Part shown: positions 1-5,651 of the stretch, in pieces
How the letters are laid out: every line of letters starts with the position of its first letter
Position numbering within the stretch: position 1 is the stretch's first letter
Source of the DNA: Flavobacteriales bacterium
GTDB lineage: Bacteria; Bacteroidota; Bacteroidia; Flavobacteriales; PHOS-HE28
Direction: 5' to 3'
Assembly (NCBI GenBank): GCA_008016945.1
Contig: SSGN01000056.1
Coordinates: forward strand, 1 to 6,668
DNA: 6,668 nt
The notes under the pieces: generated by a model
What the model was told of the DNA's origin: nothing
The model's input: the letters and a program-made list of their open reading frames with translations, nothing else
Database searches by the model: none
Translations under genes and position numbers: made by a program

Positions 1-458
1 CATCTGGCACAGGTGAACGTCTCGCGACTGTTGGCGCCGATCGACTCACCGCAACTGGCTGGTTTCGTCGCCCGGATCGAAGCAGTGAATGCGCGTCGGC
101 AGAAGCCGCCCCAGGATTCGTCTGGCGATACACGGATCCGGTGTCCTGGGCGAAGTCACGGCGGATCTTCGGTGACGATCAGCTCGTGGTGAACCTCTCC
201 GTATGGACGTCACCCGAGGCGCTCCAGGCCTTCGCGTTCGCCGACGAACGCCACGCTGAGGCCCTGCGCGAGCGCCGTTCCTGGTTCGCTGCCCCGACGA
301 TGCCCATGGTCGCCTGCTGGTGGGTGACGGCGGGAGACCCGCCGTCACTCCGCGAAGCCGGTTCACGATTGGCCAGGTTGCGCACCGACGGACCGGGACC
401 CGACGCCTTCCCGCTGTCGGCGGCCGGGGACTTCCCCGCCGGGGGGTCAGTTCGGTAG
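1..458 (+). pseudogene. DUF3291-family protein gene, 5'-truncated by window edge and frameshifted
   Basis: The reading starts inside the gene: from base 1 the first frame gives HLAQVNVSRLLAPIDSPQL and then GFVARIEAVNAR, the typical N-terminus of DUF3291 proteins, probably missing only the initiator Met. Near bases 94-99 the similarity jumps to the third frame, which continues AEAAPGFVWRY, then a VVNLSVW segment, RRSWF and VACWWVTAGDPPS, to a TAG at 456-458. These are the usual DUF3291 landmarks in the usual order and spacing. Restoring one frame needs one added base or two removed bases in the stretch around 91-101; the two-base removal gives the most family-like spacing (VNARAEAAPGFVW). Without it, the first frame runs on to an early stop. 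DUF3291 proteins are small and related to antibiotic-biosynthesis monooxygenase-like folds; their function is unknown. The frame from the GTG at 141 alone would lack about a third of the domain. The 3' end overlaps the convergent lipoprotein gene by 12 bases. Family assignment is firm; whether the break is real or a sequencing error is open. Confidence 0.8.
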
Positions 459-1232
459 CGCCAGGGTTTTGGCCCCGAGCACCTGTCCGGCGCGGTCGAA
501 CACCCGCACCTGGAGGCGTCCGCCGATCTGCGCGTCAGCCGCTGCCACCAGTCCGGTCTGCGTGGACCCGGGCGAGACGGGGATCACCCCGGTGCGCCCG
601 TCAGCCCCGAGCGCCGAAGCACTGCGGCTGCCGTCGGGTGACACGTAGACCGGCGCCTCAAGATCCCGGCGCTGCTTGGCGTTGTTGTGGACATCCAGGA
701 CGATCCGCACCGAGGACTCGGTGTTCTCGTATTGCGTGCCTGCTGTGACCCGGACGCCGGCGATCCGGATAGTGGTCTGACCCGTCCTGATCCGGGTAGC
801 CAGGGGTCCACCCGGGACCGCCTTCCAGGTCACCACCCCGCCTTGGTCGGTCTCGAAGCCGGACAGGCGATAGGCGTTGCCGTCGGTGTAGGTCAAGACC
901 GCGGAGTCTTCGCGGATCCGCAGATCCGCCTGTCCGACGTCGAGTCGGCCGGCGTCGTACACGCTGCCCCAGTAGTCGGCGTAGGCGCGCGCCGGGGAGT
1001 CGGGGGCCGAATTGCTCTGCATGGTCGCCACGTCGTTGGCGGCCCACGCCCGCAGATAGGCGACCACGCTGTCGGGGAGGTCGGTCTGCGGTGGCGCCGC
1101 CGTGGTGTTCCCGGTGGCGCTGGGACTCACTGGCTCGGTGGCCGCGGTGGGACCCGCACCCGTATCGGCGGTCGCACATCCGGAGAGGGCCACGACCAGG
1201 CCGAGGCCTGCTGCAAGGACGACAGTTCGCAT
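447..1232 (-). CDS. Secreted lipoprotein of unknown function, probable NTF2-like plus beta-rich domains
   Basis: Predicted cell-surface lipoprotein of 261 residues. The N-terminus is a classic signal peptide with one Arg, a hydrophobic core and the lipobox LSGC, so Cys19 would be lipidated and the mature protein held on the outer face of the membrane. Residues about 20-50 form a Thr/Ala/Pro/Ser-rich linker. Residues about 53-135 begin with a helix (SVVAYLRAWAANDVATM) and continue with strands, resembling NTF2/SnoaL-like modules. Residues about 140-261 are beta-rich with a VRIVLDVHNNA strand, like Ig-like accessory domains of actinobacterial lipoproteins. I chose the ATG at 1232 because it gives a normal signal peptide; a GTG at 1247 adds the acidic MDDGG, unusual for an n-region, although a G-rich stretch precedes it. 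The gene lies 43 bp downstream of the ACBP gene on the same strand, so co-transcription is likely. No enzymatic motif was seen; a structural or ligand-binding role is only inference. Confidence 0.8.
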   Translation of the reverse strand: MRTVVLAAGLGLVVALSGCATADTGAGPTAATEPVSPSATGNTTAAPPQTDLPDSVVAYLRAWAANDVATMQSNSAPDSPARAYADYWGSVYDAGRLDVGQADLRIREDSAVLTYTDGNAYRLSGFETDQGGVVTWKAVPGGPLATRIRTGQTTIRIAGVRVTAGTQYENTESSVRIVLDVHNNAKQRRDLEAPVYVSPDGSRSASALGADGRTGVIPVSPGSTQTGLVAAADAQIGGRLQVRVFDRAGQVLGAKTLALPN

Positions 1233-1275
1233 CCCGCCATCATCCACGCGGCCCCCGGAACCACCTACACAGGGT

Positions 1276-1530
1276 TCAGGTCAAGGAACCGACGAGCGCA
1301 ATGTACTGCTCCTTGGCGTCGTCCTGGGACAGCCCGGCGACCTTCTCGCGCGCATCGAACTTGGCGCGGCCCACAGGGTTCGTGAAGCCCGGCCGCTTCC
1401 CGGTCACGTCTCCCTCGGTGGCCTGCTTGTACAACGCATACATGGTCAGCATCGTGTCTTGGTCGGGTGCTGTGCCCAGGTTCGTCGCAGCCGCGACTGC
1501 GGCCTGAAAGCGGTCATCGAGGTCTGACAT
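1276..1530 (-). CDS. Acyl-CoA-binding protein (ACBP family)
   Basis: Small cytosolic four-helix protein that binds and buffers medium- and long-chain acyl-CoA esters. The product is 84 residues, matching the usual 85-90. The signature YALYKQATEGDVTGKRPGF (residues 31-49) is diagnostic. Set against bovine ACBP with a constant offset of three, the acyl-CoA contacts Tyr28, Tyr31, Lys32, Lys54 and Tyr73 correspond to Tyr31, Tyr34, Lys35, Lys57 and Tyr76 here, so the binding site looks intact. The two tryptophans of the animal KWDAW segment are Phe58 and Arg61. The end (GLSQDDAKEQYIALVGSL) fits helix 4. I chose the ATG at 1530 because GAGGAG at 1536-1541 lies five bases upstream; an adjacent in-frame GTG at 1533 would be only two bases from it. 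The lipoprotein gene follows 43 bp downstream on the same strand. ACBPs are widespread in eukaryotes but patchy in bacteria; a role in lipid metabolism here is inferred from the family. Confidence 0.93.
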   Translation of the reverse strand: MSDLDDRFQAAVAAATNLGTAPDQDTMLTMYALYKQATEGDVTGKRPGFTNPVGRAKFDAREKVAGLSQDDAKEQYIALVGSLT

Positions 1531-1550
1531 CACGGCTCCTCACGGCGGTG

Positions 1551-1570
1551 GACCGTTCGGCCCAACGGTC
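1551..1570. repeat. Inverted repeat GACCGTT-N6-AACGGTC upstream of the ACBP gene
   Basis: A perfect 7-bp inverted repeat with a six-base centre lies just upstream of the ACBP ribosome binding site, about 20 bases from its start codon. It could be a 5'-leader hairpin, an operator, or part of the transcription end of the upstream ATPase gene. The sequence does not distinguish these, and no T-run follows on either strand. Confidence 0.4.
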
Positions 1571-1616
1571 TCGATCCTGATCCCGCCATGGTCGGGGTGG
1601 CAAGCGGGGCGGGGCG

Positions 1617-1645
1617 CGCCGCCCGGATGGCGCAGGCGGGCGGCG
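1617..1645 (-). terminator. GC-rich stem-loop directly after the ATPase stop codon
   Basis: CGCCGCCCG at 1617-1625 pairs perfectly with CGGGCGGCG at 1637-1645, giving an all-GC 9-bp stem with an 11-base loop that abuts the ATPase stop codon (1646-1648). The transcript downstream is G/C-rich with no U-tract, so this would be the U-less kind of hairpin often proposed in high-GC actinobacteria. If it works, it separates the ATPase transcript from the ACBP-lipoprotein pair. A stem this GC-rich can arise by base composition alone. Confidence 0.45.
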
Positions 1646-4405
1646 TCAGTGGGGCAGGATCTGACTGGCGTCAGTCACGGTCCCCTCGACCTCTTCGGTC
1701 GTGTTGCGATCGGAACGTCGGCGCCGGCGGACGGCTTTGTCTGCCTCGATCACCAGGAAGGGGACGAGCGCCAACGCCGCAGCGACCGCCCATTGCCCCC
1801 CGGTCAGCGGCTGACTCTCCAGGATCAGGTTCAACGCCTCGGTCTCTATCGCGAGCCAGGTCAGCACGAGTGGGACCAGCAGCCACAGGTAGTAGGGGAG
1901 GTACGGGCCGGACCAGGCGGGCAGCAGGTCCCGCCGGACCGCTGCCGCGATGAGGATCGTGCTCAAGGCGGCCACGGCGAACGCTGTGGTCTGGGCCGGT
2001 CCCGGGCCGCCGTCACCGTTGCGTGCATCCAGGATCAGGTAAGGGATCAGGATGACGATGCCCTGCGCGGCACCGAACAGGAGCCAACGCGGCAGGGTGG
2101 CCCGGTTCAGGATGGTGATCGAAGGATCGCGCGGAGGCCGGTCCATGGTCCCGGGCTCCGTGGAGTCGGTGGAGATCCCGATGGCCGGGAACAGCCCGAT
2201 CAGGAAGGTCACGAAGATCAGCATGACGGGCGTCAGTGCCTGGCCTGAGTTGATGTCCAGGGCGCTGGCCAGGACCATCGCGATCAGGACACCGAACAAG
2301 CCGACCATGACGTAGCGCAGCTGGGAGACGATCTTTCCGTAGATGTCGCGCCCCAACTCGATCGCGTGGACCAAGGTGGCGAAGTTGTCGTCGGTCAGGA
2401 TCATGTTGGCTGCCTGTTTGGTCACGTCGCTGCCGCTGCCCATGGCGACCCCGACATCCGCCTTCTTGAGGGCGGCGGCGTCGTTGACCGCATCCCCGGT
2501 CATGGCGACGGTGTCCCCGTTCCGTTGCATCACACTGACCAGTCGCAGCTTGTCCTCGGGCGCCACTCGCCCGAACACGTGCAGGTCGTCCAGCCGTTCC
2601 GCCAGTTGTTGATCCGTCAGTTGCTGGAACTGGGGGCCGGTGATGACTCCTGGTCCCAGACCCAGTTCGCGGGCGATCGCCTCGGCGGTCACGGCATGGT
2701 CCCCCGTGATCATCCGGACGTCGATGCCGGCCTTTCGGGCCACGGCCACTGCGTCTTTGGCGCTGGGACGCAGCGGGTCGATGATCCCCACGAGCGCCAC
2801 GAACGTCAGGTCATCGACCGCAGCCATCGGGTCGGCCTGGATCTCGGACTGCTGCTCTGGCGAGAACTGCCGATAGGCGAACGACATCACCCGCAGCCCC
2901 GTCGACGCCAGTTCATCGTTGGCCGCTGCGATCTGATCGCGCACCTGCGCCATCGGCACCACGGCGTCACCCCACGTCGCCGTCGAGCAACGGGACAGCA
3001 CGACGTCGGGCGCCCCTTTGACCAGTTCCACCAGAGCGGGTTCGTCGTCGATCGGAGCCAGATGGAAGGTCGCCATGAACTTGTAAGCGGAGTCGAAGGG
3101 GACGAGGGCAGTCCGTGGATACTCCGCGCGGGAGATGGAGGCATCCACGCCCATCTTGGCGGCCAACACCACCAGGGCCGCCTCAGTCGGATCCCCCAGG
3201 ACCTCTCCGGCGTCGGAGACGGTCGCGTCGGAGCAGAGTGTGAGCCCATAGGCCAAGGGCGTGAAGTCGGGCAGGCTCTGCCCGGCCGCCCCCAGGATGG
3301 CGCCTGAGGTCGCATAGCCCTGGCCTTCGATGTGGAACCACTGACCGGCGTTGAACATCCGCGTGGCGGTCATCATGTCCAGGGTCAGGGTGCCGGTCTT
3401 GTCGCTGTTGATCGCGCTGGTGCACCCGAGGGTCTCGACATCCGTCAGGTTGCGGACCACTGCCTTCGCCTTCGCCAGGCGCTGGGCCCCGTAGGAGAGC
3501 ATCGCGGTGAGGAACGTGGGCAGGCCCGACGGGATGGAGGAGATGGCCACAGTGATCCCCAGCAGGACGATCTGACTGGTGGGTAGTCCCCGGATCAGAC
3601 CGATGACCACGATCAGGACGACCGCCACCCACGCCAGGATCGACAGCTTGATCGTCAGGGAGCGCATCTCCTTCTGCAAGGGCGAGGGCTGGGCTTGGAC
3701 GCTGTTGAGCATCCCAGCGATCTTGCCCATCTGGGTATCCGCGCCGGTGGCGACGGTGATGACGGTGGCCGTGCCCCGGGTGACCGACGTGTTCTGGAAC
3801 ACCATGTCCGTGCGGTCCCCCAAGGCTGTGTCCGCATCGGGCACGGTCTCGGGATCCTTGCCCACGGGGGCGCTCTCGCCGGTAAGCCCGCTCTCCACGA
3901 CTTCCAGAGATGCGGAATTGATCAGGCGTCCGTCCGCAGGTACCAGGTCACCGGGTTCGAGTATGAAGATGTCACCTGGTACGAGATCCACGGCTGGGAC
4001 CGCCATGGTGACACCGCCGCGCACCACGAGGGCATCGGGAACCTGCATGGAGGCGAGTGCGCCCACAGACTGCTGCGCCTTGATCTCCTGGCTGGCTCCC
4101 ATGAACACGTTGAGCAGGACCAGGAACACGATCAGGATCCCGGTCTCCGGTTGGCCGAAGACGAAACTGACCACCGCGACGATCGAAAGCATCAGGTTCA
4201 TGGGATCGGCCCAGGTGCGCAGCACGATCTGCCAGGCAGACGGCTGCGGCTCCTGCGGAAGCACGTTGGGTCCGTGCCGCTCCAGTTCGCGGGCAGCCGC
4301 GGCCGTGGTCAGGCCGGTTCGGGCATCCGAGCCCAACGCACGCACCACCTGATCGGGAGCAAGCGTGTGCCAGGCGGTCGAGCGATCAGTGGCCGTCGTC
4401 GTCAT
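1646..4405 (-). CDS. P-type ATPase, P2-like architecture, substrate unknown
   Basis: ATP-driven membrane transporter of 919 residues, normal length for the Ca2+-ATPase-like (P2) group. Visible in order: N-terminal cation-ATPase domain (about 12-60), M1-M2 (about 67-105), actuator domain with LTGES (Glu177), M3-M4 (about 253-300), phosphorylation motif SDKTGT with Asp335, nucleotide-binding domain with PFDSAYKFM and KGAPD (Lys463), MITGDH (567-570), hinge TGDAVNDAAALKKAD (636-650), M5-M10 (about 695-889) and an Arg-rich tail. There is no heavy-metal domain and no CPC in M4, so it is not a copper-type P1B pump. The M4 motif is PSGLP instead of PEGLP, and the Ca2+ ligands of M5 and M6 are absent (see findings), so calling it a calcium pump would be unsafe. 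The hinge GDAVNDAA and INSDKTGT also depart from the usual GDGVNDAP and CSDKTGT. The ATG at 4405 has only a weak upstream GGATGA. The gene is divergent from the 7-TM lipoprotein gene. The fold assignment is near certain; the transported ion is not. Confidence 0.95.
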   Translation of the reverse strand: MTTTATDRSTAWHTLAPDQVVRALGSDARTGLTTAAAARELERHGPNVLPQEPQPSAWQIVLRTWADPMNLMLSIVAVVSFVFGQPETGILIVFLVLLNVFMGASQEIKAQQSVGALASMQVPDALVVRGGVTMAVPAVDLVPGDIFILEPGDLVPADGRLINSASLEVVESGLTGESAPVGKDPETVPDADTALGDRTDMVFQNTSVTRGTATVITVATGADTQMGKIAGMLNSVQAQPSPLQKEMRSLTIKLSILAWVAVVLIVVIGLIRGLPTSQIVLLGITVAISSIPSGLPTFLTAMLSYGAQRLAKAKAVVRNLTDVETLGCTSAINSDKTGTLTLDMMTATRMFNAGQWFHIEGQGYATSGAILGAAGQSLPDFTPLAYGLTLCSDATVSDAGEVLGDPTEAALVVLAAKMGVDASISRAEYPRTALVPFDSAYKFMATFHLAPIDDEPALVELVKGAPDVVLSRCSTATWGDAVVPMAQVRDQIAAANDELASTGLRVMSFAYRQFSPEQQSEIQADPMAAVDDLTFVALVGIIDPLRPSAKDAVAVARKAGIDVRMITGDHAVTAEAIARELGLGPGVITGPQFQQLTDQQLAERLDDLHVFGRVAPEDKLRLVSVMQRNGDTVAMTGDAVNDAAALKKADVGVAMGSGSDVTKQAANMILTDDNFATLVHAIELGRDIYGKIVSQLRYVMVGLFGVLIAMVLASALDINSGQALTPVMLIFVTFLIGLFPAIGISTDSTEPGTMDRPPRDPSITILNRATLPRWLLFGAAQGIVILIPYLILDARNGDGGPGPAQTTAFAVAALSTILIAAAVRRDLLPAWSGPYLPYYLWLLVPLVLTWLAIETEALNLILESQPLTGGQWAVAAALALVPFLVIEADKAVRRRRRSDRNTTEEVEGTVTDASQILPH

Positions 4406-4479
4406 GGTTCATCCATCGCCACTATGGCAGGGGGGAGGCACCGCGCTCGGCCGTTGCGGCACTCTCGGACCCCGGCATG

Positions 4480-4492
4480 GCGATCGGATCGC
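4480..4492. promoter_or_regulatory. Palindrome GCGATC-G-GATCGC between divergent ATPase and 7-TM genes
   Basis: A perfect 6+1+6 palindrome lies in the 124-bp region between the two divergent start codons (4405 and 4530), where an operator for either or both genes would be expected. I could not place a convincing -35/-10 pair in this region for either strand, so regulatory function is conjecture. GATC-rich palindromes occur by chance in GC-rich DNA. Confidence 0.25.
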
Positions 4493-4529
4493 TTTGGCCA
4501 CCACATTCCGCAGGTGGCAGGGTGGACCA

Positions 4530-5417
4530 GTGGCTCCCGCTCGACACTTCCCTCGACGCTTGCCCCTCATCGCACTGACGGGGATCGCCCTGACCGGGTG
4601 CGGTCGGCTGGACCAACTGCAGTACGACCCACCGGTGACGCCCGCCGAGTGGTGTGTGCAACGGCCGTGTGTGACCGTCGGCCAGACAGTCGTCAACGAG
4701 CCGTTGGGCACCGTCCTGGTGTTCGCCCTGGCTGCATTGTGGGTGGGTGTCGGGATCTACTTCCTGGTCAGCCGCCGAGGCCAGCGCTCCCGGGCATGGC
4801 TGGGGGTCGCGCTGATTCTGGGGGGCCTGGGCGCAGCGCAGGCGGGCGTGAGTTACCAGGCGTTCAGCTACGAGTTGAAGTGCGCCGGCGAGCAGTTCTG
4901 CCGCTACACCAACGGTTTCGAGGTGGGGTACAGCCTGACCCAGGCCTGGAGCGTCAGCGCCATGTTGATCGCGGTGGCATACGCGTGCGCCCAGGTCAGA
5001 GGCCGGCGGCTCATGATCGGCTATGCGATCGCCAACGCTGTCGTCTACTGCCTGGTCCTGGCCGCGGGAGTCCTACTGCCGGACAAGACCCTGCTGTCGT
5101 TCGAAGTGCTCATGCTGTTCGCTCTTCCCGGGGTGATCACCGTCATCGTTGTGTCGGCGGTTCGCTATCGCAGGACCAAGGACACCGCTGCGCGGTGGAT
5201 CCTGTGGGCCGCGATCCTGCTGATCGCGGTCCAGGTCGCCTACTTCGCCTACTACGCCGCCGGCGTCACGCAGTCGCTGTGGGATGCCGGGGCGGGTGTG
5301 TACTTCTCGGAGAATGACGTCCTGCACGTGGGCATGGTGGCGTGGCTGGTCTTCGTCGCCGCAACCTTGGGACCTCGTCTGCGTGACACCGGGTCCGCGG
5401 CTGCCGTCCGCCGTTGA
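4530..5417 (+). CDS. Seven-helix membrane protein with N-terminal lipobox, function unknown
   Basis: Product of 295 residues with a twin-Arg-containing n-region (PRRLPLIALTGIALTGC) ending in the lipobox LTGC, so Cys24 is a likely lipidation site. Seven hydrophobic segments follow at about 60-80, 89-110, 138-155, 161-183, 188-211, 222-244 and 262-280. Charge distribution obeys the positive-inside rule for an N-out, C-in protein: the loops after helices 1, 3 and 5 and the C-tail carry RRGQRSR, RGRR, RYRRTK and RLRD, while the even loops are poor in Arg/Lys. The predicted outside parts hold two Cys pairs (42/47 and 118/124) that could form disulfides. Helix 7 begins ENDVLHVGM, with a conserved-looking Asn-Asp and His266. 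I chose the GTG at 4530 because it gives a proper signal peptide and has AGGGTGG just upstream; the frame is open back to 4365, into the divergent ATPase gene. I do not recognise the family; a sensor, enzyme or transporter role is possible. Confidence 0.75.
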   Translation: MAPARHFPRRLPLIALTGIALTGCGRLDQLQYDPPVTPAEWCVQRPCVTVGQTVVNEPLGTVLVFALAALWVGVGIYFLVSRRGQRSRAWLGVALILGGLGAAQAGVSYQAFSYELKCAGEQFCRYTNGFEVGYSLTQAWSVSAMLIAVAYACAQVRGRRLMIGYAIANAVVYCLVLAAGVLLPDKTLLSFEVLMLFALPGVITVIVVSAVRYRRTKDTAARWILWAAILLIAVQVAYFAYYAAGVTQSLWDAGAGVYFSENDVLHVGMVAWLVFVAATLGPRLRDTGSAAAVRR

Positions 5418-5432
5418 CCAGCGGCGTTCAAG

Positions 5433-5462
5433 TTGTGTGAAGAATACCCCCATGGGTATATT
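5433..5462 (+). promoter_or_regulatory. Probable sigma-70-type promoter of the 38-residue protein gene
   Basis: TTGTGT (5433-5438) and TATATT (5457-5462) are separated by 18 bases. The -10 matches TATAAT at five of six positions, which stands out in this GC-rich sequence. Transcription would start near 5469, about 45 bases before the small gene at 5513. The spacer and -10 are occupied by the ATACCC/GGGTAT palindrome, so a bound repressor would block the promoter. Confidence 0.6.
5444..5459. promoter_or_regulatory. CsoR/CstR-type operator, ATACCC-CCAT-GGGTAT
   Basis: A perfect 6-4-6 inverted repeat sits between the -35 and -10 elements and overlaps the -10. Its form, ATACCC-N4-GGGTAT, matches the operators I know for the CsoR/RcnR/CstR repressor superfamily, which release DNA on binding Cu(I), other metals or persulfide. 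No gene for such a repressor is present in this window, so the regulator must be encoded elsewhere. The palindrome is seen directly; the regulator family is inferred from the motif, and the inducer cannot be told from the sequence. Confidence 0.65.
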
Positions 5463-5512
5463 GCGGCCATGCCCGGTCGACTTGGACCGGACCGACGCCT
5501 CCAGGAGGGCCC

Positions 5513-5629
5513 ATGTGCAGTCCCGCTCGCTGCCGCACCTGCAACAAGATCACGTACTCCGGATGTGGGATGCACGTCGACCAGGTCCTGGCCAACGTCC
5601 CTCAGGACCAGCGCTGCACCTGCCGCTGA
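5513..5629 (+). CDS. 38-residue Cys/His-rich protein, probable zinc-binding mini-protein
   Basis: Tiny protein beginning MCSPARCRTCNK and ending in RCTCR. A strong AGGAGG at 5503-5508 lies four bases before the ATG. It carries Cys7-x2-Cys10, then SGCGMHVDQVL with Cys18 and His21, and Cys35-x-Cys37, a set suited to one zinc or other thiophilic metal. The spacing C-x2-C, GCG-x-H-[VI]-[DE]-x-V, RC-x-C agrees with small conserved Cys-rich proteins I recall from many actinobacteria, often annotated only as hypothetical; most have Trp where this one has Tyr15. It is probably cytosolic, with no hydrophobic segment. The gene stands behind the CsoR/CstR-type operator and promoter at 5433-5462, which suggests induction by metal or reactive sulfur. 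It converges with the Cys-rich membrane protein gene, leaving 11 bases between the stops. Its biochemical role is unknown; metal or sulfur handling is inference. Confidence 0.8.
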   Translation: MCSPARCRTCNKITYSGCGMHVDQVLANVPQDQRCTCR

Positions 5630-5651
5630 CCGACACGGAGTCAGCAGCGGC
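5622..5651. terminator. Imperfect hairpin spanning the two convergent stop codons
   Basis: GCCGCTGAC (5622-5630) can pair with GTCAGCAGCGGC (5640-5651) through nine base pairs with a three-base bulge and a nine-base loop. It covers the TGA of the + strand mini-gene and the TGA of the - strand mini-gene, where a shared bidirectional terminator would be expected. There is no T-run on either side, so the call is tentative. Confidence 0.3.

Noticed and set aside
88..112. Programmed -1 frameshifting in the DUF3291 gene
   Set aside because: No X-XXY-YYZ slippery heptamer at the junction, and the family has no known recoding. A mutation or sequence error is simpler.
425..438. CGGGGA-CT-TCCCCG hairpin near the end of the DUF3291 frame as a terminator
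   Set aside because: The loop is only two to four bases, the stem is short, it lies inside the coding end, and no T-run follows.
2366..3307. 313-residue open frame antisense to the ATPase
   Set aside because: Composition is His/Gly/Arg/Gln-rich without motifs. The opposite strand carries the conserved nucleotide-binding and hinge motifs.
3733..3738. A second GGGTAT half-site
   Set aside because: It lies inside ATPase coding sequence, and the position where ATACCC should be reads TTGCCC, so there is no palindrome.
1646..4405. Copper-type (P1B) identity for the ATPase, suggested by the nearby CsoR-like operator
   Set aside because: There is no N-terminal metal-binding CxxC domain and no CPC/CPH/SPC motif in M4. 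The architecture is ten-helix P2-like, and the operator faces a different gene more than 1 kb away.
3695..5317. 540-residue open frame on the + strand crossing the ATPase start and the 7-TM gene
   Set aside because: It is antisense to a certain P-type ATPase and out of frame with the 7-TM protein. Its translation is rich in Arg, Gly, Pro and His with no domain, as expected for a GC-rich shadow frame.
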